From positions 1 through 35,162 of the forward strand of contig JAQYWG010000008.1 of NCBI GenBank assembly GCA_030145085.1: 35,162 nt of DNA. The letters run 5' to 3'. This document shows, piece by piece, positions 8,360 through 17,888 of the stretch (position 1 is its first letter; each line of letters opens with the position of its first letter). This DNA is from Thermodesulfobacteriota bacterium. GTDB lineage: Bacteria > Desulfobacterota > BSN033 > WVXP01 > G020346125. Below the pieces are notes generated by a model. It ran no database searches. It was not told where the DNA came from and saw only the letters and a list, made by a program, of their open reading frames with translations. Both the position numbers and the translations under genes were made by a program.

Positions 8360-9490
8360 ATGCGGACCGTCTTCATCTACACCGATAGATACGCCGACTA
8401 CGATTATGGTCTCGCCCACCCACTGAAGATCGTTCGGCTCAAATTAACCTACGAACTCATCAGGGCATACGGTCTTCTCTCCCTTCCGTCGATGAGACTG
8501 GTTGAGACACGGGAGGCGACGGAGGAGGAACTCTCCCTTTTCCACAGTCCGGACTATTTGGATGTCTTGAAACGCGGCAGCCAGGGTTCCCCCGCAGGGG
8601 ACGCGTTCATGTACGGGCTGGGACCCGGCGATAATCCCATATTTAGGGGCCTTTGGGAATGGTCCCTCTTGGCTACCGGGGCTAGTATTCAAAGCGCCCA
8701 GCTGGCAGGGGAAAAGGAGGCCGATATTGCCTTTAACATCGCCGGCGGGCTTCATCATGCCTTTAAGGGTCGTGCTTCGGGTTTTTGTTATGTGAATGAT
8801 CCCGTTATTGTCATCCTCTGGCTCTTGAGTCGAGGCAAACGCGTCGCCTATATCGATATCGACGCCCATCATGGGGATGGTGTTCAACGGGCCTTCTACG
8901 AAACCAACCGGGTGATGACCATCTCGCTGCACGAAAGCGGAAATTTTCTCTTTCCCGGTTCGGGATTTGAAGGTGAGATGGGGGAAGGGGAGGGGAAGGG
9001 ATTTTCGATCAACGTTCCCCTTCACCCCTTCACCGATGACGAGATATACCTTTGGGCCTTTGAAGAGGTTGTGCCCCCGCTGATCAGGGGATTTAAGCCA
9101 GAAGTGATGGTGACGCAACTGGGGGTCGATACCTTTTACAGCGATCCCCTCGCACATCTCTGTCTAACCACAAACGGATTTACCAAGGTGATCGAGAAGC
9201 TAAAGGGCCTCTCAATCCCCTGGGTTGCCCTGGGAGGAGGTGGATATGAAGTTACGAATGTGGCGAGAGCCTGGACCCTGGCCTGGGCAATCATGAACGA
9301 GGTTGACCTGAATGACGACCTTCCCCAAAGCTTCAAGGGGATGGGCCGGCGGCTGGGGTTTCGGGGAAATACGTTGAGGGATTCCCCCTTATCTATCCCG
9401 GAAGGGAAGCTGCAAGAGGCCAGGATGGAGGCAGAGAGAGTGGTGAATTACATCAAGAAATCCCTTTTCTCCGAAATCTGTTCTCTATAA
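8360..9490 (+). CDS. acuC: AcuC/class I histone deacetylase-like zinc deacetylase
   Basis: The fold family removes acetyl groups from lysine or polyamines in the cytoplasm. Bacterial AcuC acts on acetylated acetyl-CoA synthetase in Bacillus. Catalytic His pair GGLHHA is at residues 132-133. Zinc ligands are D168 and H170 in DIDAHHGDG, and D262 in SDPLAHL. The transition-state tyrosine lies in LGGGGYE near residue 303. All key residues are present and the 376-residue length is typical. ATG 8360 starts the protein exactly where the family usually begins, yet a CACGGACACG repeat array runs into it without a ribosome-binding site. Similar repeats follow the gene, so it looks like a cassette between thrC and apgM. 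Its substrate is unknown. Confidence 0.9.
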   Translation: MRTVFIYTDRYADYDYGLAHPLKIVRLKLTYELIRAYGLLSLPSMRLVETREATEEELSLFHSPDYLDVLKRGSQGSPAGDAFMYGLGPGDNPIFRGLWEWSLLATGASIQSAQLAGEKEADIAFNIAGGLHHAFKGRASGFCYVNDPVIVILWLLSRGKRVAYIDIDAHHGDGVQRAFYETNRVMTISLHESGNFLFPGSGFEGEMGEGEGKGFSINVPLHPFTDDEIYLWAFEEVVPPLIRGFKPEVMVTQLGVDTFYSDPLAHLCLTTNGFTKVIEKLKGLSIPWVALGGGGYEVTNVARAWTLAWAIMNEVDLNDDLPQSFKGMGRRLGFRGNTLRDSPLSIPEGKLQEARMEAERVVNYIKKSLFSEICSL

Positions 9491-9592
9491 TGCCAAATGA
9501 CGAATATCCCTTACCCTTAGCCTCAACAACTGCAACACCCCAGCACTTTTGTTTGACTGCAGCACAGCAGCACCGCATAACCGTAGCACTGA
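9490..9592. repeat. Intergenic low-complexity repeat cluster 3 (downstream of acuC)
   Basis: Starting right at the acuC stop, GCCAAATGACGAATAT (9492-9507) matches the copy at 8213-8228 in 15 of 16 positions. It is followed by an inverted GGTTAAGG-family stretch (CCCTTACCCTTAGCCTC) and inverted GCTGCGGTGCTGC-family units (GACTGCAGCACAGCAGCACC) up to about 9588. Confidence 0.75.
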
Positions 9593-9632
9593 AAAACTAG
9601 GAGAAAGGAGTAGCGAAGAGCGGCTTTTTCAG
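9589..9632 (+). terminator. Weak inverted repeat, possible acuC terminator
   Basis: CTGAAAAA at 9589-9596 pairs perfectly with TTTTTCAG at 9625-9632 across a 28-nt interior. The stem is AU-rich and the U-run is part of the stem, so it is a poor intrinsic terminator. It may only be a leftover inverted repeat. Confidence 0.3.
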
Positions 9633-9707
9633 AAATCTCTCCCCAGGGTCTTCACAAAGGTCTCCCCACAGGATATCGAGGGGTAAAAGCTATTACTGTG
9701 GTGAGAG

Positions 9708-9725
9708 TTGGCACATCTTTTGCTT
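9708..9725 (+). promoter_or_regulatory. Sigma-54 (-24/-12) promoter upstream of apgM
   Basis: The sequence TTGGCACATCTTTTGCTT fits the sigma-54 consensus YTGGCAC-N5-TTGCW with the invariant GG and GC elements 10 bp apart. It lies about 80 bp before apgM and heads the long run that contains rpoN itself. The enhancer-binding activator and its upstream site are not identifiable here. Confidence 0.75.
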
Positions 9726-9743
9726 AATCTCTCGCCTTTTCGT

Positions 9744-9771
9744 TTGACTTTCAGCCATCTTCTGTTATAAG
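9744..9771 (+). promoter_or_regulatory. Sigma-70 promoter upstream of apgM
   Basis: TTGACT (9744-9749) and TATAAG (9766-9771) are separated by 16 bp, giving a predicted start near 9778, about 25 nt before the apgM ATG. It sits just downstream of the sigma-54 site, so the operon may have dual control. Confidence 0.6.
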
Positions 9772-9803
9772 TTTAAGAATGGTACTGCCTTCGAGGGTGA
9801 TCG

Positions 9804-11024
9804 ATGAAATATGTCGTAATGGTCGGCGATGGCATGGCCGATTATCCATTGGCGGAATTGGATGGTAAGACCCCGTTGATGATGGCGGACACGCCCAATA
9901 TGGATTGGGTTGCCAGAAATGGGACGGTTGGATTGGTCAGGACCATCCCCCGGGGATTCTCCAGCGGAACCGAGATCGCCAATATGTCTCTCCTCGGATA
10001 CGACCCTGCCCGATATTTTACGGGGAGAGGCCCTTTTGAAGCGGCCAGCATGAAGGTTTCCCTTGAAGCGGATGACGTGGCATTTCGGTGTAACCTGGTT
10101 ACTCTCGGGGTCTTTGGTCCTCAGGTGATTATGGAGGACTTCACCGCCGACCACATATCCTCTGAAGAGGCCCAGCAGATTATCCAGCATATCGACCACG
10201 AGATGGGGGCTGAGACAATTCGATTCTATCCCGGCGTAAGCTACCGTCATCTCATGGTTTGGAAAGGAGTGGGGAGTCGAAGGGGGATTGAAGACCTTCA
10301 CCTTACCCCTCCCCATGACATCGTGGGGAAGGGGATCTTCGATTACCTCCCCAAGGTGGGGGGCGAGGACGGAATCATCAATCTCCTCACCCGCTCTCAG
10401 ATCCTTTTGAAGGAGCATCCCGTAAATCTGGCCAGGATGGAAAATGGGTTGAAACCGGCCAACTCCATCTGGCTGTGGGGTCAGGGTAGAAGGCCCCAAA
10501 TCCCTACCTTGGCCGACAAGTTCGGGGTAGAGGGCTCGGTGATCTCCGCCGTCGATTTGATTAAGGGAATTGGACTGTATGCGGGGTTGGAAGTGATCGA
10601 CGTCCCAGGGGCAACGGGGTATTTCGACACCAACTATCGAGGGAAGGCGGAATACGGGCTTAAGGAGTTGGAGGTTAAGGATTTGGTGTTTATCCACGTG
10701 GAAGCACCGGATGAGGCGGGTCACAGCGGGGACATTTCCAAGAAGATAGAGACCATCGAGGCCTTCGATAAGGAGGTTGTGAGGACAATACTTGAGGGAA
10801 TGCGAGACGTGGGAGACTATCGGGTGATGGTTCTCCCAGATCACCCTACGCCCATCCCCATAAGGACCCATGTCCCCGATCCCGTTCCCTTTGCCATATA
10901 CGATTCCCGTAACAGGAAGACTTGGCCGGAAGGGATGAGCTTCGATGAGGAATCGGTCAAAGGAAGCGGCGTCTCTATCGAAAATGGGCACCAAATCATG
11001 GATATCTTCATGAGGGGTGAGTAA
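9804..11024 (+). CDS. apgM: ApgM-family protein (cofactor-independent phosphoglycerate mutase, archaeal type; possible homoserine kinase)
   Basis: The 406-residue protein opens with VVMVGDGMADYP, carries SGTEIANMSLLGYDP, and ends with DEAGHSGD and LPDHPTP metal-ligand elements. It is the alkaline-phosphatase-fold ApgM/COG3635 family. Characterised members interconvert 3- and 2-phosphoglycerate, using Mn or similar metals. Family members in some Desulfovibrio-like bacteria have been proposed to phosphorylate homoserine in place of ThrB. Here it follows hom and thrC with only acuC between them, and no thrB is seen, so the homoserine kinase role is a real alternative. The TTG start of pyrG is 3 nt downstream. 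Dual sigma-54 and sigma-70 promoters precede it. Confidence 0.88.
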   Translation: MKYVVMVGDGMADYPLAELDGKTPLMMADTPNMDWVARNGTVGLVRTIPRGFSSGTEIANMSLLGYDPARYFTGRGPFEAASMKVSLEADDVAFRCNLVTLGVFGPQVIMEDFTADHISSEEAQQIIQHIDHEMGAETIRFYPGVSYRHLMVWKGVGSRRGIEDLHLTPPHDIVGKGIFDYLPKVGGEDGIINLLTRSQILLKEHPVNLARMENGLKPANSIWLWGQGRRPQIPTLADKFGVEGSVISAVDLIKGIGLYAGLEVIDVPGATGYFDTNYRGKAEYGLKELEVKDLVFIHVEAPDEAGHSGDISKKIETIEAFDKEVVRTILEGMRDVGDYRVMVLPDHPTPIPIRTHVPDPVPFAIYDSRNRKTWPEGMSFDEESVKGSGVSIENGHQIMDIFMRGE

Positions 11025-12710
<1,686 letters not shown>

Positions 12711-13544
12711 ATGGTCCCCAGAGAAGTCCATGTCAATTCCGTTACCATCGGAGGGGATAGGCCTTTGGTCCTCATGGCGGGTCCTTGTGTAATCGAAGAC
12801 GAGGAGGTGACCCTGAGGATTGCAAAGGGGATAAAGGAGATCGTCTCAACCATCGGCATGGATCTCATCTTCAAGAGCTCATACGATAAGGCCAACCGCT
12901 CATCCCTCCACTCCTATCGGGGACCGGGACTGGATGAGGGGTTGAGGATTTTGCGTCGGGTCAAGGAGGAACTGGATCTTCCCTTGCTTTCCGATGTCCA
13001 TCGTTTTGAGGAGATTGAGAAGGCCTCGGCCCTTTTGGACGTGATCCAAATCCCGGCTTTCCTCTCCAGGCAAACGGATTTCATCATGGAGGTGGCGAAA
13101 AAGGGCAAGACCATTAACATCAAAAAGGGCCCCTTTTTAGCCCCGTGGGACATACGCAATGTCATCGAAAAAGTCACCTTCACGGGAAATGAAAACCTGC
13201 TCTTGACGGAGCGGGGGACGACCTTTGGATATAACAATCTGGTCAGTGACATGAGATCGTTGGTCATCATGAGATCTTTCGGTTATCCCATTGTATACGA
13301 TGCTACCCATAGCGTGCAGCTGCCCGGGGCAGGTGGGGACCGTTCGGGAGGTCACCGGGAGTTGGTTCCCCAATTGGCTAGGGCGGCTGCGGCAACGGGA
13401 ATAGATGCTCTGTTTATAGAGGTTCACGAGGATCCTTCACGGGCCCTGTGTGACGGCGCGAACAGCGTATCCCTGGACGTAATTGGGTCTTTCTTAGCCC
13501 AGGTTAAGGAGATCGATCGGATTGTAAAGAATGGTGGATCATGA
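12711..13544 (+). CDS. kdsA: 3-deoxy-8-phosphooctulonate (Kdo-8-P) synthase
   Basis: KdsA condenses PEP with arabinose 5-phosphate to Kdo-8-phosphate, the first committed step to the LPS inner-core sugar. Motifs are AGPCVIED near the start, KSSYDKANRSS, IPAFLSRQTD, and INIKKGPFLAPWD. Length of 277 residues is standard. The ATG directly abuts the pyrG stop codon, so translation is probably coupled. The 3' end overlaps the kdsC ORF by 14 nt. In related genomes an arabinose-5-phosphate isomerase (kdsD/kpsF) gene usually lies between kdsA and kdsC. It is absent here. Confidence 0.96.
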   Translation: MVPREVHVNSVTIGGDRPLVLMAGPCVIEDEEVTLRIAKGIKEIVSTIGMDLIFKSSYDKANRSSLHSYRGPGLDEGLRILRRVKEELDLPLLSDVHRFEEIEKASALLDVIQIPAFLSRQTDFIMEVAKKGKTINIKKGPFLAPWDIRNVIEKVTFTGNENLLLTERGTTFGYNNLVSDMRSLVIMRSFGYPIVYDATHSVQLPGAGGDRSGGHRELVPQLARAAAATGIDALFIEVHEDPSRALCDGANSVSLDVIGSFLAQVKEIDRIVKNGGS

Positions 13545-14097
13545 TTTGGTGAAAGCCGGGGATTGTCTGATGAGCTCAAAGGGCCTGGAAAAGGCGAAAA
13601 AAATCAAGCTCTTGATCCTGGACGTGGATGGGGTGTTGACAGATGGACGGATTGTCATTGATGATCGGGGGGTAGAGACCAAATGTTTCGACGTGAGGGA
13701 TGGCCATGGAATCAAGTTGCTAAGGCGCGCCAACATCGAGGTCGTCATCATTACGGGGAGAGGGTCGGAAGTTGTCTCTCACCGGGCTCGGGAATTGGGG
13801 ATTCAATCCGTTTACCAAAATATCCGTGACAAACTGGAGGTCTATCGGTCCATAGTGGACGAGAAAGGGTTGAAGGACGAAGAGGTGGGTTTTGTGGGAG
13901 ATGACCTCGTCGACCTGCCGCTGTTAAAAAGGGTGGGATTTTCCGCCGTCGTCGCCGATGGTACCGAGGAGCTGAAGCCGTGTGCGGATTATGTCTCCCG
14001 GAACAAGGGGGGCAGGGGAGCGGTGAGGGAGATTTCCGAACTGATCTTGAAGGCCCAGGGGAAGTGGTCCGAGTTGATGGAGAGATACTTGAGATAA
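13531..14097 (+). CDS. kdsC: Kdo-8-phosphate phosphatase (HAD family)
   Basis: KdsC hydrolyses Kdo-8-P to Kdo. The HAD nucleophile motif LILDVDGVLTDG and the family GDDLVDLPLLKRVGFS are intact, and the ~174-188 residue length fits this small, cap-less tetrameric HAD type. The longer start (13531) overlaps kdsA by 14 nt. An in-frame ATG at 13570 preceded by GGGGAT would give a protein starting MSSKGLEKAKKIK and is equally plausible. The stop codon TAA shares one base with the lptC ATG. Confidence 0.93.
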   Translation: MVDHDLVKAGDCLMSSKGLEKAKKIKLLILDVDGVLTDGRIVIDDRGVETKCFDVRDGHGIKLLRRANIEVVIITGRGSEVVSHRARELGIQSVYQNIRDKLEVYRSIVDEKGLKDEEVGFVGDDLVDLPLLKRVGFSAVVADGTEELKPCADYVSRNKGGRGAVREISELILKAQGKWSELMERYLR

Positions 14098-14681
14098 TGA
14101 CCGGGTTAAGGATTTTTATCCTATCGCTGATCTGTTTGGTAGTGGGGGCGACCATCTTGACCATCCGGTTTGGACACAGGGGGGAAAAGGAGAATCCTCC
14201 TCCCATGGAGACGAAAGCCGACTTGACCTTAAAAAATATCTACTTCGTGGGGGAAGGATCGGGGTTGAAGGAGTGGGAATTGGAGGCCAAGGCGGCCCAC
14301 CATTTCCAAGAGGGGAAGATGACCATGCTCGAAGACATTAAGGCCGCCTTTTATATTAAAGAGGGAGGGGTGATCCGATTGAGAGGGGATCGCGGGAGGA
14401 TCTTCCATGGAACCAGGGATATCGAGCTGCAGGGAAATATCGTGATCTTCACCCCCGATGGATATCAGTTGACGACCGAGGGCCTCCATTACGTCGATGA
14501 GGCTAAGCAGATCACATCTTCCCAGCAGGTGGATATCGCGGGAAAGGGTTTGGAGATAACCGGGAAGGATATGTCCATTGATTTGGTTACGGGTAAACTT
14601 TCCATGGGGGGGAGGGTGAATACAGTCCTTCTCAAGCCCCTCGAGGGGTGGAAAGACATGTTGCCACAGTGGGATTTATGA
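14097..14681 (+). CDS. lptC: LPS export protein LptC
   Basis: LptC is the bitopic inner-membrane component that passes LPS from LptBFG to LptA. From ATG 14097 the protein has a single N-terminal membrane helix (FILSLICLVVGATILTI), then a periplasmic beta-jellyroll with EWELEAKAAHHFQEGKMTML and GNIVIFTPDGYQL typical of the LptC/OstA fold. The ORF track start (13980) lies inside kdsC. ATG 14097 is preferred because it overlaps the kdsC stop (TAATG) and puts the helix at the N-terminus. The 3' end overlaps lptA by ATGA. Confidence 0.9.
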   Translation: MTGLRIFILSLICLVVGATILTIRFGHRGEKENPPPMETKADLTLKNIYFVGEGSGLKEWELEAKAAHHFQEGKMTMLEDIKAAFYIKEGGVIRLRGDRGRIFHGTRDIELQGNIVIFTPDGYQLTTEGLHYVDEAKQITSSQQVDIAGKGLEITGKDMSIDLVTGKLSMGGRVNTVLLKPLEGWKDMLPQWDL

Positions 14682-15220
14682 AACGTTGTTTTCCAGGGCT
14701 TGCCATTTTTATCGTCCTCTTGGTGGTGGGCGGATCTCCAAGCCCCCCGGCTGGTGAAGAACACGCCAAGAGGGGGTTTGGTTTTGATCTCAGGGAGAGC
14801 TCTCAGCCCATTCGAATCAAATCGGACGGGCTGGAGTGGGATTATAAGGGGCATGTCGTCACCTTCAGGGGGAACGTCATCGCCAATCAAGAGGATGTAA
14901 CCCTCTATTCGGATCGGATGGTCATTTATTACGATGAGACCACCAGCGAGGTGACCCAGATCGTCGCCGAGGGGGCGGTGAGGATTGTTCAGTTGGACAG
15001 GAGAGCCACGGGAGAGAAGGCGGTTTTCCATAACGCCGAGAAGAAGATCGTTCTTACGGGAAGACCGGTTGTCAGGCAGGGGAAGAACGTGGTGATTGGG
15101 GAGAAGATCACCATTCTCATCGACCGGGATTGGGTTGAGGTGGAAAGGGCGGATGTGACCATTTCTCCCCAGGAGGTTAAGGAGGGGAGCAGGCTCCCCT
15201 CCCAAGGGCGAGGCACATAG
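14678..15220 (+). CDS. lptA: LPS transport periplasmic protein LptA
   Basis: LptA forms the periplasmic bridge for LPS. From ATG 14678 there is a signal peptide (MKRCFPGLAIFIVLLVVGG), then the OstA-like domain with IRIKSDGLEWDYKGHVVTF and repeating beta elements such as GNVIANQEDVTLYSDRM and LTGRPVVRQGKNVV. About 180 residues is typical. The start is supported by the ATGA overlap with lptC. The ORF track start at 14648 would prefix ten residues before the signal peptide. lptB follows after 2 nt. Confidence 0.9.
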   Translation: MKRCFPGLAIFIVLLVVGGSPSPPAGEEHAKRGFGFDLRESSQPIRIKSDGLEWDYKGHVVTFRGNVIANQEDVTLYSDRMVIYYDETTSEVTQIVAEGAVRIVQLDRRATGEKAVFHNAEKKIVLTGRPVVRQGKNVVIGEKITILIDRDWVEVERADVTISPQEVKEGSRLPSQGRGT

Positions 15221-15222
15221 CT

Positions 15223-15951
15223 ATGACGACCTTATCCGTGAAGGGATTTACGAAATCCTTTGGGGAAAAGAGGGCGGTCGATGATGTTAGCCTCGAAGTG
15301 GTGGGTGGAGAGGTGGTGGGGCTTTTAGGCCCAAATGGGGCGGGAAAGACCACGACCTTCTATTTGATCACGGGGCTTCTCAAGCCGACCAGTGGGAGCG
15401 TTTACCTCAATGGAGAGGATGTGACGACCTATCCCATGTATATGAGGGCGAGAAAGGGGATCGGGTATTTACCCCAGGAGCCATCGGTTTTTAGAAAGCT
15501 GACGGTCGAAGAGAATATCCTGGCCATTCTGGAGACCCTCGATATGCGTGGAAAGGAAAGACGCAATAGGCTAGCAGACCTGCTGGGGGAATTAGGCATT
15601 TCATCCATCGCGAAGAGGAAGGCCTATGCCCTTTCGGGGGGGGAACAGAGGCGGGTGGAGATCACTAGGGCTCTCGTCCTCCAGCCGTTGTTCATCCTTT
15701 TGGATGAACCCTTCTCGGGGATTGACCCCATAGCCGTTGTGGATATCCAAAACATCATTTTTCAGTTGCAATCCAAGGGGATTGGGATTATCATTACCGA
15801 TCATAATGTGCGGGAAACACTCGGTGTCTGCGACAGGGCTTATATCATCAATGAAGGGAGGATTATGGAGAAGGGGTCACCCGAAGAGATTGCCCAAAGC
15901 AAAAGGGCGAGACAGATTTATTTGGGTGAGGGCTTTCGTCTTGCGCAATAA
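15223..15951 (+). CDS. lptB: LPS export ABC transporter ATPase LptB
   Basis: LptB powers LPS extraction with LptFG, which are not in this window. Walker A GPNGAGKTT, signature LSGGEQRRVEITRAL and Walker B FILLDEPFSGIDPIAV are canonical for LptB, as is the IIITDHNVRETL switch region. Length of 242 residues is exact for the family. The gene is 2 nt after lptA and 23 nt before rpoN, an arrangement conserved widely in Proteobacteria and Desulfobacterota. Confidence 0.97.
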   Translation: MTTLSVKGFTKSFGEKRAVDDVSLEVVGGEVVGLLGPNGAGKTTTFYLITGLLKPTSGSVYLNGEDVTTYPMYMRARKGIGYLPQEPSVFRKLTVEENILAILETLDMRGKERRNRLADLLGELGISSIAKRKAYALSGGEQRRVEITRALVLQPLFILLDEPFSGIDPIAVVDIQNIIFQLQSKGIGIIITDHNVRETLGVCDRAYIINEGRIMEKGSPEEIAQSKRARQIYLGEGFRLAQ

Positions 15952-15974
15952 GGGGGCGGGGACGGAGTTAAATT

Positions 15975-17408
15975 ATGGCACTTGAAATCAAACAGGTTCC
16001 CAAATTAACTCAGCAGTTGGTGATTACCCCCCAACTTCAACAGGCCATCAAATTGCTTCAGCTCACCAGGGTGGAATTGGTGGACTTGATTCAAGACGAG
16101 ATCAAGGAGAACCCGCTGTTGGAAGTGAGCGAATTGGACGAGGGAGATGAGGCAGAGAAGGATGGCCAGCCCGAGAATGTTGGGCAGAAGGAGAAAACCC
16201 CCGAGGTAAAGGGCGAGGGTGAAGGGAACGATGATTTTGACTGGGAGAGCTACTTAGAGAACTACAACTTGGCTTCCTACCGAGGCTCTTTGGATACCGA
16301 GGAAAAGCCCTCCTTCGAGAGTTTCATTTCTAAGAAGACAACCTTAGGTGATCACCTTATATGGCAACTCCGGCTGTCTGACTTCACCGAGGAGGAGGAC
16401 CAGATTGGCCGATGGATCATCGGAAACATCGATGAGGAAGGGTATCTAAAGGCCACCACCGATGAGGTCGCCCGGGAAACGGGAGCCGATGAGGGGCGTG
16501 CGGAGGAAGTCCTGAAGAGGATTCAACAATTCGATCCCGTTGGGGTGGGCGCCAGGGATCTCAAGGAGTGCCTGTTACTTCAACTCAGGGCCCTGGAGGT
16601 TAGAGATCCAATCGCCGATCAGATCGTGAGCCACTATTTACCTCATCTCAAAAATAGAAATTTGCAGCATATCGGCAAAAAACTCGGTATTTCCCCAGAA
16701 CGGGTGATGGAGTCGATGAAATTGATCTCCGAGTTAGAGCCGAAACCGGGAAGAGCCTTTGGCGCCGATGAGGCCCGAACCATCATCCCCGATGTCTTCG
16801 TTTATAAGATCGAAGGGGATTTCGTAATTGCCCTGAACGAGGATGAAGTTCCGAGGCTGAAGATTAACGCCCTCTACCGAAATGTCCTATCCAACCAGGC
16901 CAGTGCCCAGGAGGGGGATCGAAAATACATTCAGGATAAGCTGAAGTCGGCCCTGTGGCTCATTAAGAGCATTTATCAGAGACAGAAAACCATCTATAAG
17001 GTGACGGAGAGTATCGTCAAATTTCAATGTGAGTTCTTGGACAAAGGGGTGAACTATATGAAACCCCTCGTCCTGAGGGATGTCGCGGATGATATTCAGA
17101 TGCATGAGTCAACCATCAGTCGGGCCACCAACAATAAATATGTTCATACCCCTCAGGGGATATTCGAGCTCAAGTTCTTCTTCAACAACAGTATCAGTTC
17201 CATTCGCGGGGAGGATTACGCGTCCGAGAGCGTAAAGCATTTAATCAAGGAGATCATCGCAAGGGAGAACCCGAGGAATCCCTTCAGCGATGAAAAGATT
17301 GCCAAGGTTCTCAGGGGATATAATATCAATATCGCCAGGAGGACTGTTGCGAAATATCGGGAGGCCCTGAGGCTTTTATCCTCCAACGAGAGAAGGAAAC
17401 TATTCTGA
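15975..17408 (+). CDS. rpoN: RNA polymerase sigma-54 factor
   Basis: RpoN directs RNA polymerase to -24/-12 promoters and needs ATP-dependent enhancer-binding activators. Region I is Gln/Leu-rich (LVITPQLQQAIKLLQL), region II is acidic (residues about 50-90), the core-binding domain follows, and the HTH region includes ESTISRATNNKYVHTPQG. The RpoN box ARRTVAKYRE is present near the C-terminus. At 477 residues it is complete. It is downstream of a run that begins with a sigma-54-type promoter at 9708, which would make a feedback loop if transcription reads through. Confidence 0.97.
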   Translation: MALEIKQVPKLTQQLVITPQLQQAIKLLQLTRVELVDLIQDEIKENPLLEVSELDEGDEAEKDGQPENVGQKEKTPEVKGEGEGNDDFDWESYLENYNLASYRGSLDTEEKPSFESFISKKTTLGDHLIWQLRLSDFTEEEDQIGRWIIGNIDEEGYLKATTDEVARETGADEGRAEEVLKRIQQFDPVGVGARDLKECLLLQLRALEVRDPIADQIVSHYLPHLKNRNLQHIGKKLGISPERVMESMKLISELEPKPGRAFGADEARTIIPDVFVYKIEGDFVIALNEDEVPRLKINALYRNVLSNQASAQEGDRKYIQDKLKSALWLIKSIYQRQKTIYKVTESIVKFQCEFLDKGVNYMKPLVLRDVADDIQMHESTISRATNNKYVHTPQGIFELKFFFNNSISSIRGEDYASESVKHLIKEIIARENPRNPFSDEKIAKVLRGYNINIARRTVAKYREALRLLSSNERRKLF

Positions 17409-17449
17409 TGGTTGCCCTCATCAAGAGGCAATAGGAGGGAAAAGCAGGG

Positions 17450-17761
17450 ATGCAAATCAGCGTTACCTTTCGACATATGGATCCCAACGATGGCATGAAG
17501 GAGTATGCCAAGCAAAAATTGATGAAGATGAAAAAATATATGGGTAGCCCCGGAGAAGCCCATGTCATCCTTTCCGTGGAGAAGTTCAGAAATATCGCAG
17601 AGGTGACCATTAGGGGCGAGGGCGTTAGCATTAACGGGGAAGAAAGGTCCGGTGACATGTACTCGGCAATCGATAATGTCATGGACAAAATAGGGAGGCA
17701 GATCAAAAAACGCCGCGGGAAAATCAGGAGGCACAAATCGGGCCAGGTGGCCGAAAGTTAA
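17450..17761 (+). CDS. hpf: Ribosome hibernation promoting factor, short form
   Basis: HPF binds the 30S decoding centre and stabilises inactive ribosomes in stationary phase. The protein starts MQISVTFRHMDPNDGMKEYA and ends with a basic helix (KKRRGKIRRHK), matching the short HPF/YfiA domain. At 103 residues it lacks the C-terminal dimerisation domain found in long HPF, so a partner would be needed for 100S dimers by family knowledge. It lies 41 bp after rpoN, a conserved adjacency. Confidence 0.92.
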   Translation: MQISVTFRHMDPNDGMKEYAKQKLMKMKKYMGSPGEAHVILSVEKFRNIAEVTIRGEGVSINGEERSGDMYSAIDNVMDKIGRQIKKRRGKIRRHKSGQVAES

Positions 17762-17888
17762 TCTTTCCGTGCAGAGGGCCTAAACTCCCGAGGGCGTAAA
17801 ACACCCGTCTGGCATTTGGCACAAAAGGGAGAGTGGGTTTTTTTTGGGCCGAGGAGGGGTAACGGGGGTATATTGGAGGCGGGTTGAG

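Noticed and set aside
9765-10994. 409-aa minus-strand ORF
   Set aside because: Shadow of apgM on the opposite strand; Pro/His-rich translation with no family pattern.
17829-17840. T-tract terminator between hpf and ptsN
   Set aside because: A run of eight T is present but no convincing GC stem precedes it.
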